This document shows, in pieces, positions 17,062-26,502 of a stretch of DNA of 64,000 nt. The stretch covers positions 1 through 64,000 of the forward strand of contig JAATFT010000029.1 of NCBI GenBank assembly GCA_015655075.1, written 5' to 3'. The stretch comes from Clostridiales bacterium (lineage in GTDB: Bacteria; Bacillota; Clostridia; Lachnospirales; Lachnospiraceae). The translations under genes were made by a program, and so were the position numbers. Within the stretch, counting starts at the first letter, position 1, and every line of letters starts with the position of its first letter. The notes beneath the pieces were generated by a model. That model ran no database searches and was not told where the DNA came from. It worked only from the letters and a program-made list of their open reading frames with translations.

Positions 17062-17082
17062 CCTCCTTTTCCGTCTTAAATA

Positions 17083-17130
17083 TTTTGTTGAAATTTACTT
17101 TCCAGTTTTTGTACACATTTTGTTGAAATT
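17083..17130 (-). promoter_or_regulatory. duplicated AATTTCAACAAAA motif in the operon leader
   Basis: TTTTGTTGAAATT occurs at 17083-17095 and again at 17118-17130, 35 bases apart, between the minus-strand promoter and the first gene. The same core in the opposite sense (AATTTCAAC) is at 17288-17296, and TGTTGAATT overlaps the promoter of the divergent regulator. I infer binding sites for the DauR-like protein. Confidence 0.5.
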
Positions 17131-17181
17131 CATCTCCCATTTTATGCAAATATATTGTTATTTGCTTTATGTTTCTAGTTA

Positions 17182-17210
17182 ATTGTACTATGTTATTTTT
17201 GTAAAGTCAA
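17182..17210 (-). promoter_or_regulatory. sigma-A-type promoter of the long minus-strand operon
   Basis: On the minus strand TTGACT (17205-17210), 17-nt spacer, TACAAT (17182-17187). It is about 120 bases upstream of the PLP enzyme start and would drive the nine-gene operon down to the aldolase. Confidence 0.65.
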
Positions 17211-17287
17211 ATATTATATTATATATTTTTTATTAATTCAGTATCATATTTTATTTTTTTGTAATTATTTATTATCATAGTTATATT

Positions 17288-17349
17288 AATTTCAACGTTT
17301 TGTTTATTTGGATTTAACACTTGATTTAAACGATATGTTGAATTATAAT
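17288..17349 (+). promoter_or_regulatory. promoter of the DauR-like gene with operator-like motifs
   Basis: TTGATT (17321-17326), 17-nt spacer, TATAAT (17344-17349). The spacer holds TGTTGAAT, and AATTTCAAC lies 25 bases upstream of the -35 box. Both match the repeated motif found in the leader of the divergent operon, suggesting autoregulation and joint control. Confidence 0.6.
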
Positions 17350-17384
17350 ACAGTTATATTCTACGTCAAGGGAGGTTTTACAAA

Positions 17385-18020
17385 ATGAGTTTTGTTTCGG
17401 ATAATTTCGAAATGCTTTCGGAAATTGCGAAATGTATCGCTATGCAATTTGGTCCAGAATGTGAAGTTGTTCTTCACGATCTTACCCAACCATACGATCA
17501 TACCATTGTTGCTATTTACAACGGCCATATCACAGGCAGAAAGATAGGAGGGGTCGGTACAAATACCGGTTTAGAGATTCTTCAAGGCAGTGTACAACCA
17601 AAAGATCAATACAATTATATCAACACTACAGAAAAGGGGCGTACTCTGCGCTCCTCCAGTAAATATTTCAGAGATCATACAGGTAAAATCGTAGGCAGTT
17701 TATGCATCAATTACGATATCACAAACCTGCTGTATGGACAGTCAGCTGTTTCACACCTGACATCTTCGGAAAATACCTCCAATATAAAAGAAGTCTTTGT
17801 AGACAATATTGATGATTTATTGGATTATATGATGAAAGAAGCAGTTGCCAATACCAGCAAATCTTTAGATGAATTGACAAAAGAAGACATGGTCTCCATC
17901 GTCCACAGTTTAAATTCTAAAGGATTATTCCTCATAAAAAAATCCGTAGAACGAGTTGCAGAATTTCTTGGTATCTCCAGATTCAGCATTTACAACTATT
18001 TGAACGAAGAATCCGAATAA
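17385..18020 (+). CDS. DauR/YheO-type transcriptional regulator
   Basis: A 211-residue regulator. Residues about 10-115 form the YheO-like PAS domain (AKCIAMQFGPECEVVLHDLT, GRKIGGVGTNTGLEILQG, GSLCINYDIT). The C-terminus has the DauR-type helix-turn-helix (SVERVAEFLGISRFSIYNYL). The best known member, DauR, represses D-arginine catabolism genes, so a D-amino-acid-like inducer is plausible here. It is transcribed with the deacylase gene 25 bases downstream and divergently from the nine-gene operon, the usual position for a local regulator. A GGGAGG site precedes the ATG. Confidence 0.85.
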   Translation: MSFVSDNFEMLSEIAKCIAMQFGPECEVVLHDLTQPYDHTIVAIYNGHITGRKIGGVGTNTGLEILQGSVQPKDQYNYINTTEKGRTLRSSSKYFRDHTGKIVGSLCINYDITNLLYGQSAVSHLTSSENTSNIKEVFVDNIDDLLDYMMKEAVANTSKSLDELTKEDMVSIVHSLNSKGLFLIKKSVERVAEFLGISRFSIYNYLNEESE

Positions 18021-18045
18021 AAAACTCTAGAAAGGAATTTGTGCA

Positions 18046-19668
18046 ATGAGTACAATATTAATTAAAAACGGACTACTATTTGACGGGCTTGGGTCTGAAC
18101 CTTTTCCCGGGTCAGTTCTGTTAGTTGACGATAAGATTGCCAAAATCGGTACTGACATAGAGGCCGATGCCGACCAGATCATCCATGCGGATGGCATGGC
18201 AATCACTCCAGGATTTATAGATATCCATCGTCACTGTGATATCATGCCATTCTATTCTGATTCTTTTTCTGCTTGTATGCTGGCACAGGGAATCACTACT
18301 ACCGTCGTAGGAAATTGTGGGATATCCATGACACCAGTCAGTCAGAATCCGGTAACAGCCAGAGAGATGCATAACTTCAACGAACCCGTTTTGGGACCGT
18401 TCCGCGCTGGTCACATCTCTACGTTCCCAGAATACTTATCGGCATTGGACAATGCACAGCTATTTTTGAATTTTGCGTCTCTCATCGGAACTGGCTCCGT
18501 GAAAATAGCTGCAAAGGGATTTTCCAATACCCCGTTTACCGACGATGAGATGAACACTGCATCCGACATGATAAGAGAAGCCCTGGCAGAGGGCGCCGCC
18601 GGTGTTTCCGTGGGGATTATGTACATTCCCGAATGCTACAGCAGCACAGAAGAGTACATTCGCCTGTTAAAGCCAGTTGGAATCTATGGCGGAATCGTCA
18701 CAGCCCATATCAGAGATGAGGGAGATACTCTGACAGCCAGCATTAAAGAGATGATTGAGATAGGAAAACAGATAAACTGCGCTATAGAAATCAGTCATTT
18801 TAAATCCATCTATAAAAATAACTGGCACAAAGAAATCTATCAAGCAATCGAACTGATCGAACAGGCACGGGCTGATGGTCTTGACATCACTTGTGATTTT
18901 TATCCGTATGACTGCGGCTCCACCGCACTGACCACTATAATACCTCCCGATTTTGTAGCCGGTGATATGGGAGGCGCTATCAGATTGCTGGGAACTCCAA
19001 AAGGTGTAGACGAATATCGGCGTTTAGGAGCAGCCTATTATGGCAGTTGGGAACGTTTCGAAGAAATCCTCGGTTGGAATCGTATTATCATTTCCGGCGT
19101 TGTCAAAGACCACAACCGCAAATACATAGGAAAATCTGTTGATGCCGCTGCGGCGGAATACGGATTTCAGGACAGCTGTGCTTTCGTTGCCTATCTCATC
19201 CACGATGAGGATGGCAAAACTGCTATAATTAATCGGACTATGTGCCAGGAAGATATTGATGCTGTTGCCAAACTACCATACTCTATAGTTATTTCAGACT
19301 CCATCTACGCACAGACGGATACCCCCCATCCCCGCATGTACGGAGCCTTTCCGAAAATCATCCGCGAATACGTATACGAAAGAGGGTTAATCACACTTCC
19401 TGAAGCGATCTATAAGATGACCGGTGCACCGGCACAACGCATGCGCATCGACCGCCGAGGTCAGTTAAAAGAGGGATTTTATGCTGATATCAATATCTTC
19501 CGGCCTGAAGAGTTTCGCGATAACGCAACATTTGATGCCCCTACCAAACTGGCTTCCGGCCTAGGTTACAGCATTGTCAACGGTAATATAGCCTGGAAAT
19601 CCAACAAGGTAGAACCTGGATTTTTTGGTAGAAATTTGCGTATTAAAAACAAGCCCAAACTTATTTAG
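18046..19668 (+). CDS. N-acyl-D-amino-acid deacylase (D-aminoacylase)
   Basis: A 540-residue amidohydrolase-superfamily enzyme that removes the acyl group from N-acyl-D-amino acids. Metal-site residues are visible: His61/His63 in GFIDIHRHCD, Cys91 in VVGNCGIS (typical of D-aminoacylases), histidines in VTAHIRDEGD and IEISHFKS, and the acidic end motif SDSIYAQTDTPHPRMYGAFP. Length matches the family (about 480-540). It follows the DauR-like gene and faces the operon with a D-amino-acid-type PLP enzyme. N-acetyl-D-glucosaminate or galactosaminate would count chemically as an N-acyl-D-amino acid; that assignment is my inference. Confidence 0.88.
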   Translation: MSTILIKNGLLFDGLGSEPFPGSVLLVDDKIAKIGTDIEADADQIIHADGMAITPGFIDIHRHCDIMPFYSDSFSACMLAQGITTTVVGNCGISMTPVSQNPVTAREMHNFNEPVLGPFRAGHISTFPEYLSALDNAQLFLNFASLIGTGSVKIAAKGFSNTPFTDDEMNTASDMIREALAEGAAGVSVGIMYIPECYSSTEEYIRLLKPVGIYGGIVTAHIRDEGDTLTASIKEMIEIGKQINCAIEISHFKSIYKNNWHKEIYQAIELIEQARADGLDITCDFYPYDCGSTALTTIIPPDFVAGDMGGAIRLLGTPKGVDEYRRLGAAYYGSWERFEEILGWNRIIISGVVKDHNRKYIGKSVDAAAAEYGFQDSCAFVAYLIHDEDGKTAIINRTMCQEDIDAVAKLPYSIVISDSIYAQTDTPHPRMYGAFPKIIREYVYERGLITLPEAIYKMTGAPAQRMRIDRRGQLKEGFYADINIFRPEEFRDNATFDAPTKLASGLGYSIVNGNIAWKSNKVEPGFFGRNLRIKNKPKLI

Positions 19669-20212
19669 AGCAAGCGATCGGTCCCAAAACATAAAATAAG
19701 TATATAGACAGCCATCAGTATACTTAAACTAATCACTGTCTATATGCTTCTAATATGTTACCGCCGTATTTACTCTGCTCACAAGACTCAAAACTTAAAA
19801 ACCCGTAAAGCCACTGAATTTTCGTTCTATTTCCGCTCTAGCAAGCAGACCGTCTCCACATGCGTTGAGGAGATAAAAAAGATGCTACCTGAAACTGATA
19901 CCCTCTTGACGGCGAATGAGTACCATTTTACGTCTTACAACCTTGTCTGACATACGTTCTGCAACCTTATAGCATAAATTCATCAATTGTGAATAGCTAA
20001 TTTTATTTATAAGTCCCTTAAAACTATCATCTGCTTCTTCACTTATATATAGTTTCAGGCCTCTCTCCTCTTGGTTCTTCAAAAGACCGTATATCTGCCT
20101 TGTTTTCTGTTCCCGAATATAAAGTTTCAGCTTGGTTTATTGTAAGTGGTATATCTTTTGCCAAGTTAAGAATATCATCCATTGATCCTCTTTCAGAATA
20201 TACTCTGAAAAT
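19669..20212. other. degenerate spacer after the deacylase gene
   Basis: No intact gene is supported. An inverted repeat ATATAGACAG (19702-19711) / CTGTCTATAT (19736-19745), 34 bases after the stop, could act as a weak terminator. The block at 19845-19863 resembles 1813-1831. Two short ORFs (19744-19950 plus; 19885-20082 minus) show no family motif. They look like decayed material. Confidence 0.35.
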
Positions 20213-20471
20213 CTAAAGAATTAATACTGCCATTACACAGTTCCTTGTAACATACGCCCAATTTCCAGGAACAACAAAATCCTCATAATCTTGTGAAACG
20301 GCCGTGTTTACGGCAGCTTCCACGAGATTATGAGGGTTTTCTAAATATAAAATTAAGGGGAATTCTCTTTTATCAAGTCCCGACTGTCTGACGCCGCCGT
20401 TCATGCTGGAACCGCCGTTTCCGATATAATCGCTTTTTTCAAGAACAATGACCTAATATCCCTTCTTAGCC
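20213..20471 (-). pseudogene. FAD-dependent oxidoreductase, N-terminal fragment with a nonsense codon
   Basis: The minus strand reads AKKGY-stop-VIVLEKSDYIGNGGSS and MNGGVRQSGLDKREFPL, then ILYLENPHN. This is the FAD-binding start of a DadA/sarcosine-oxidase-like oxidoreductase (strand, VLEKS, GGSSxxNGGxRQSG). A TAG replaces the expected lysine codon before VIVLEK. After NPHN the frame enters an unrelated palindromic segment. The track ORF (20213-20404) covers only the middle. A lost D-amino-acid oxidoreductase beside a D-amino-acid-type locus is suggestive but unproven. Confidence 0.6.
20281..20335. repeat. nested inverted repeat (cruciform) inside the remnant
   Basis: CCTCATAATCTTGTG (20281-20295) pairs with CACGAGATTATGAGG (20321-20335) with one mismatch; between them GCCGT and ACGGC pair around GTTT. 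The design resembles the other multi-hairpin repeats in this window. Confidence 0.6.
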
Positions 20472-20483
20472 CTATATTATATT

Positions 20484-21926
<1,443 letters not shown>

Positions 21927-23822
21927 CTAAATCATTACCTGGTAAGCCATCTCTCCCCTTGTTACCAACTTTTTCTCATTAATAATTATATCCTTAAACT
22001 CGTCTGCATTGGAAACCAAAACAGGGGAAACCAGAGAATATCCCATTTTGCGTATTTTTTCCCGGTCAAAATGAATCAATTTCTGACCTGCCTTTACCTT
22101 ATCGCCCTGCTTTACAAAAATTTCAAAACCTTCGCCATGCAACATAACCGTGTTAAGCCCAATGTGAATCAGAATTTCCACACCCTCCTCCGTAGTGATT
22201 CCTATTGCATGTCTGGAGGAGAATAGTGCGGTAACTGTACCGTCACAGGGAGCTATTACTTCATCATTATCCGGATTGATTGCAATTCCTTTACCTGTTA
22301 CGCCGCTTGAAAACACTTCGTCCTCTACATCCTGCAATAAAATTACTTTACCATCTAAAGGTGCCAGGATATCAAGCAATTTATCCTGGCCGGCATCTGC
22401 TGTAATAGTCCCTGCCGGCTCCTTTTCTTCCTTTCCCTCCACATCAAAATCCTTTCGGTCATCCGGTGAAATTCCCCAAAAATAAGTCAACAGTACCCCA
22501 AGGATAAGTGCGGTACTGATACCGAATAAGAATCCGCTGTATGGAGAATAGGTACGCATTGCCAGTGAAAAGATATTATGAAAAACATAGGCGTCGCAGG
22601 TTACATGAAGAGTACCGTTGACTGCTCCGCCGATACCGCTGGAAATTGCAATAACTGCCATTAATCGTTTATAATTCATGATAACACCGTAAAGAATCGG
22701 TTCGGTAACCCCCGCAAAGATTCCGGTAAGAATAGACGGCCCTGCAATTCTTCTGATTCTGGAATGTTTTTTCCCTTTTAAATAAGCACCTATAGCAATA
22801 CCTATTTCCGCATATACCGCACAAACGGCAACCCCTTCAATAATATCTCCCCCAAATTCCGTTAGATTTTGCAGGGTAATTGGTGTAAAGCCCCAATGCA
22901 GTCCCAATATGGTCAAAAACGGATAGGTGGCCCCCAGAATAAAACCTGCAACGGTTTTATTGAAGTTGAACAGCCACATTACCACATCGGAAACTCCATT
23001 TCCCAGAACGTTACCGAAAGGTCCAAAAACAATGACAGAAAAGGGTACCATAATCATCAGGGAAAACATGGGAACGAGAAAAAGTTGTAATTCCTGTTTA
23101 ATTATTTTTTTTAATGCTTTTTCCAGTAATGAATAGACAATCATCGACACAAAAATAGGAAAAACCGTAGAGGCATAATCAGTTGGAGTAATTCTGATTC
23201 CCAGAAAATCGGTAGTTCCCTCCGTGCCGATCAAGGCCGTAAAATTAGGTTCTAACAGTGCCGCACCAATGGCTCCGCCCACATAGGCATTTGCACCCAA
23301 CTGTTTTGCCAAAGTGATTCCGAGAAAGATAGGCAGAAAATAAAATACGGCATTTCCGGCTGCCGATAAAATTGCATAAGTGGAATCCGCACCATCCAGA
23401 ATATGTGCTTCCGTCAGGACCGTCAGCAGGGCTTTTATCATACCGGCACCGGCTAATAAGGGTATTAATGGAGAAAAGGCACCGGATATAACTTTCATAA
23501 TCTGATCTGCAAAATTACCTTTCTTAATTTTTGCATTTGCTGTATCTTCATTGTTTTTGCCAGTGATACCAGCAAGCTCTACTATGGCATTATAATAATC
23601 CTGAACGGCAGAGCCTATTACCACTTGTAATTGTCCGCCGCTTACCATTACCTGTAAAACATAAGGCATTTTTTTTAAAGCCTCTTTATTTGACCGACTC
23701 TTGTCCTTTAGTTCAAATCTTAATCTTGTCGCACAGTGTACCAAATTAATTATGTTTTGCTTTCCGCCAACATAGGCTATAATCTGTTTTGCTTCTTCCG
23801 TATACTTCACGTTTACACCCAT
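21927..23822 (-). CDS. bglF: PTS beta-glucoside transporter, EIIBCA
   Basis: A 631-residue fused PTS protein. The IIB domain at the N-terminus has the phospho-cysteine in NLVHCATRLRF; the IIC membrane domain includes FLPIFLGITLAKQLGANAYV and TEPILYGVIMNYKR; the C-terminal IIA domain shows GVTGKGIAINPDNDEVIAP and the phospho-histidine segment VEILIHIGLNTV. It imports and phosphorylates a beta-glucoside. I start at the ATG at 23822; the upstream track start is less likely, and a GTG 12 bases downstream is possible. A RAT/terminator pair lies between it and licT. Confidence 0.92.
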   Translation of the reverse strand: MGVNVKYTEEAKQIIAYVGGKQNIINLVHCATRLRFELKDKSRSNKEALKKMPYVLQVMVSGGQLQVVIGSAVQDYYNAIVELAGITGKNNEDTANAKIKKGNFADQIMKVISGAFSPLIPLLAGAGMIKALLTVLTEAHILDGADSTYAILSAAGNAVFYFLPIFLGITLAKQLGANAYVGGAIGAALLEPNFTALIGTEGTTDFLGIRITPTDYASTVFPIFVSMIVYSLLEKALKKIIKQELQLFLVPMFSLMIMVPFSVIVFGPFGNVLGNGVSDVVMWLFNFNKTVAGFILGATYPFLTILGLHWGFTPITLQNLTEFGGDIIEGVAVCAVYAEIGIAIGAYLKGKKHSRIRRIAGPSILTGIFAGVTEPILYGVIMNYKRLMAVIAISSGIGGAVNGTLHVTCDAYVFHNIFSLAMRTYSPYSGFLFGISTALILGVLLTYFWGISPDDRKDFDVEGKEEKEPAGTITADAGQDKLLDILAPLDGKVILLQDVEDEVFSSGVTGKGIAINPDNDEVIAPCDGTVTALFSSRHAIGITTEEGVEILIHIGLNTVMLHGEGFEIFVKQGDKVKAGQKLIHFDREKIRKMGYSLVSPVLVSNADEFKDIIINEKKLVTRGEMAYQVMI

Positions 23823-23979
23823 TGCATATCGCAAGCAGACCTGCGATACCGCCACATTTTAAAAGGTTGAAAGAATCGTACCGTGGCATCCTTTCTCTAT
23901 TAATATTCTCTTCCAGCCTTAACCTCTTATAATAATTTCCAGTTGCAAAGTTTCCTGGTTACATAGCATCGGATTACGA

Positions 23980-24057
23980 AATAAAAATAGCCCAAAACGG
24001 GTTGATTCAACATGAATTAACCGTCTTGAGCCATGCCTGCTTTACCAGTAACACCTC
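23980..24057 (-). promoter_or_regulatory. RAT antiterminator site overlapping a terminator, before bglF
   Basis: On the minus strand the ribonucleic antiterminator GTGTTACTGGTAAAGCAGGC (24036-24055) is followed by a long stem, GGCTCAAGACGGTTAATTCA pairing with TGAATCAACCCGTTTTGGGC, and a TATTTTTATTT tail. This is the LicT/BglG arrangement: bound regulator stabilises the RAT hairpin and prevents the terminator. Confidence 0.9.
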
Positions 24058-24073
24058 TAATTTGGTAATACCT

Positions 24074-24907
24074 CTAATTTAAGTTCATTCTGTTTAAATG
24101 CAGGGTTAAATAAAACATTTCCCCCTTGCTTATATCCCAAGCATAACTCTGCATTAAAAATTGTGATATTTTTAATGCACATTTATAATCCCTCGGACAC
24201 TTCTCAACAACTGCCTCCGCCACCGAGCCATCCGCCCTTAATACCTCTCCTTGTACCTGCCTCCTTACAAAATAGCGAATATGTGTTATGAATCTCTTCA
24301 CATCAAAATTATCTTCGCTAAATTCCCTTCCATAGTACAACTTGGTAATATTAAGGATGTTCTGTATTATTTTAGTGCACAGGATTATTTCCTGCATTTC
24401 ATTATCATTATTAAAATGTGCATTGATAAAATGCAATGCAATAAATGAGGCCTCCTGCTCGGGAATTTCATACCCGGTCTTTTTGTTCACTTCGTAAACT
24501 ACGTCTTTGGCAAATTTAAATTCCTCTGGATAGATTAACTTAATATCCCATTCCAGCGGAGATGTGAAATATAACCCTTCCTTTGCCCTTTCGAGCATCA
24601 TACCCAAGTGATCTGATAAAGTAAGCAGTATAATGTCATCACAATGGTAACCAAGTTTTTCTTCCCCTATTTTAATGATTTCGCTGGCCATTTCGACATC
24701 ATTAATGCTGATTCTTTTCAGCAGGTTGTTAAAATCCTTTTTTCTTCCATCATTATCAAGTACAAAGCATTTTTCAATTAAGGAGTCATCAATGGAAGTG
24801 CCTGGCTGAACATTAAATGCAACACCTTTACCCATAACGATTTCTTCATGATTATCATCATTTCGTATAAATGCAACATTATTGTTTAATGCCTTAATCA
24901 ATTTCAT
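24074..24907 (-). CDS. licT: BglG/LicT family transcription antiterminator
   Basis: A 277-residue antiterminator: RNA-binding CAT domain (MKLIKALNNNVAFIRNDD, residues 1-55) and two PTS regulation domains with their conserved histidines (LSDHLGMMLERAKEG, ASFIALHFINAH, HIRYFVRRQ, LTLHLNRM). It binds the RAT RNA sites before itself and before bglF when beta-glucoside is transported. The track start at 24976 lies inside the RAT hairpin; the ATG at 24907, after AAAGGAGATAAAG, is correct. It heads the licT-bglF-bglA operon. Confidence 0.93.
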   Translation of the reverse strand: MKLIKALNNNVAFIRNDDNHEEIVMGKGVAFNVQPGTSIDDSLIEKCFVLDNDGRKKDFNNLLKRISINDVEMASEIIKIGEEKLGYHCDDIILLTLSDHLGMMLERAKEGLYFTSPLEWDIKLIYPEEFKFAKDVVYEVNKKTGYEIPEQEASFIALHFINAHFNNDNEMQEIILCTKIIQNILNITKLYYGREFSEDNFDVKRFITHIRYFVRRQVQGEVLRADGSVAEAVVEKCPRDYKCALKISQFLMQSYAWDISKGEMFYLTLHLNRMNLN

Positions 24908-24927
24908 CTTTATCTCCTTTACTAAAT

Positions 24928-24998
24928 GAAAAAGACATGACATATAAACATGTTGCAATAACATATTTACAGTCATGCCTGCTTTACCAGTAACACTC
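24928..24998 (-). promoter_or_regulatory. RAT antiterminator and terminator in the licT leader
   Basis: A second RAT copy, GTGTTACTGGTAAAGCAGGC (24977-24996), overlaps a stem built from GCATGACTGTAAATATGTT and AACATGTTTATATGTCATG, followed by TCTTTTTC. LicT therefore controls its own synthesis. The RAT core is identical to the bglF copy. Confidence 0.9.
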
Positions 24999-25005
24999 TA
25001 TACAT

Positions 25006-25034
25006 ATAATACAATACCTATTATAAATTGTCAA
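25006..25034 (-). promoter_or_regulatory. sigma-A promoter of the licT operon
   Basis: Minus-strand TTGACA (25029-25034), 17-nt spacer and TATTAT (25006-25011), just upstream of the RAT leader. The remaining bases to 25309 are AT-rich with no gene. Confidence 0.7.
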
Positions 25035-25309
25035 ATACTTTTTTATATTTGCTAGAAATATAGACAATATTAACATAGGGATGAGAATGAATATAATATA
25101 TATTTCGTTTTTTATTTTAAATCGACTAAATTCTCATTAATTATTCTATAATAGTACAAAAACGTTTGAAGAATTTTCCAACAATAAAAAAATATTTATG
25201 GTAAATCTTTGCTATAATAGAGTTCTCACAAACAAAACAGCAGGAAATTTTACATAAATTTATTATAATTAAAAAATAATATTAATTTTAAAATGATAGT
25301 TCAGCAGTA

Positions 25310-26284
25310 TCAGCCATGTATTTGATTTATTATTGTCTCAAATATCTTTGAAGTAGCGATATTGTCCTTATGTGGTATAATTTCGCTTTCAATCTTACCA
25401 CTTCTATAAAGATCAGCAAAATGCTCAATTTCATAAATGAAACCGTCATCAAATTCTGCTTCAAAAGTTTCGCACAATTTAAATTCTTTGTCATAAAGCT
25501 CTGCCTTATGAGATCCTATAAAATCATAAACAACTATAAAACCATTATCCCCATAGACATAACCGTCTTTTTTAGTTCTGGCACATAAACCACAACTTAA
25601 AGATGCAAGTTCACCATCTTCAAATTTCATAGATATGGATACAGAATCATCTACTCCAGACTCACATAGAGTCCCAACAGCTTTAACCTCCGTTGGATTC
25701 TTTCCAAGAATTCCGGTAGTAAATTCGATAGGATAGACACCCGCATCATAAAGGCTACCGCCGGCAACATTTGGATTATAGAGGCGATGCGCCGGATCAT
25801 AAGGGAAAATAAAGCAAAACGATGCTTGAACAAGCTTAATTTTTCCGATCCGGCCCTCTAAAACCCATTCCTTTGCCTTGATAAAAGTCGGGATAAATCT
25901 AGTCCACATAGCTTCCATTAACAGCACTTTTCTCTCTTTAGCCAGATTGGTGACAGAAAGTGCCTGCCGTTCGGTCAAAACCATCGGTTTTTCACAAATA
26001 ACACCTTTTTTGTTTTCAATACAAAGCTTAATCAATTTATAATGAAGGTTATGGGTTTGAGAGATGTAGACTACGTCGACCTCTGAATCTGCCACTAAAG
26101 CTGCATAATCTGCGAAATACTTCTTTACACCATACTCACTGGCAAACTGCTTGGATCTCGTATCATCCGTAGATGCAACAGCAGTAAGCTCAACTCCTTT
26201 TACCGTTTTTATTACTTCTGCAAACCGATGGGCAATTCCGCCAAGCCCCATTATCCCAAATTTTACATTCATATTATCAGCCAT
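25310..26284 (-). CDS. Gfo/Idh/MocA family NAD(P)-dependent oxidoreductase
   Basis: A 324-residue oxidoreductase. The N-terminal Rossmann fold begins VKFGIMGLGGIAHRFAEVI; the family motif VICEKPMVLTERQA and the catalytic-domain segment YDAGVYPIEFTTGILG are present. Members oxidise or reduce sugars, inositols or bile-acid-like rings; nothing here fixes the substrate. Several in-frame ATGs (26314, 26293, 26284, 26272) make the start uncertain. Homology begins at MNVKFG (26272), and I chose 26284. It stands alone between the licT operon and a membrane protein gene. Confidence 0.82.
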   Translation of the reverse strand: MADNMNVKFGIMGLGGIAHRFAEVIKTVKGVELTAVASTDDTRSKQFASEYGVKKYFADYAALVADSEVDVVYISQTHNLHYKLIKLCIENKKGVICEKPMVLTERQALSVTNLAKERKVLLMEAMWTRFIPTFIKAKEWVLEGRIGKIKLVQASFCFIFPYDPAHRLYNPNVAGGSLYDAGVYPIEFTTGILGKNPTEVKAVGTLCESGVDDSVSISMKFEDGELASLSCGLCARTKKDGYVYGDNGFIVVYDFIGSHKAELYDKEFKLCETFEAEFDDGFIYEIEHFADLYRSGKIESEIIPHKDNIATSKIFETIINQIHG

Positions 26285-26502
26285 TCCTTTCATTCCGTTT
26301 ATGACACAACTCATTATAAACTTCTGATAAAAGTAATATTATTATCAGTTAAAACTTCATCAATAAAATCATGATTCAAATACTCTGAAACCGCAATTTC
26401 TCTTTCTTCTTTAAAACGATTATAAGTTGTTTATCCCAGTTTGAAGTTGTATTGGTCTAAAAAATTTAATTACTATATTTTATTTTTTGTTTACATAACA
26501 AA
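26285..26502. other. spacer, possible gene fragment on minus strand
   Basis: A minus-strand frame reads TYNRFKEEREIAVSEYLNHD... and stops upstream, so it could be a remnant, but I recognise no family. Otherwise AT-rich. Confidence 0.2.

Noticed and set aside
19744-20082. Two short ORFs in the spacer after the deacylase
   Set aside because: No recognisable family, no ribosome site, and surrounded by decayed sequence.
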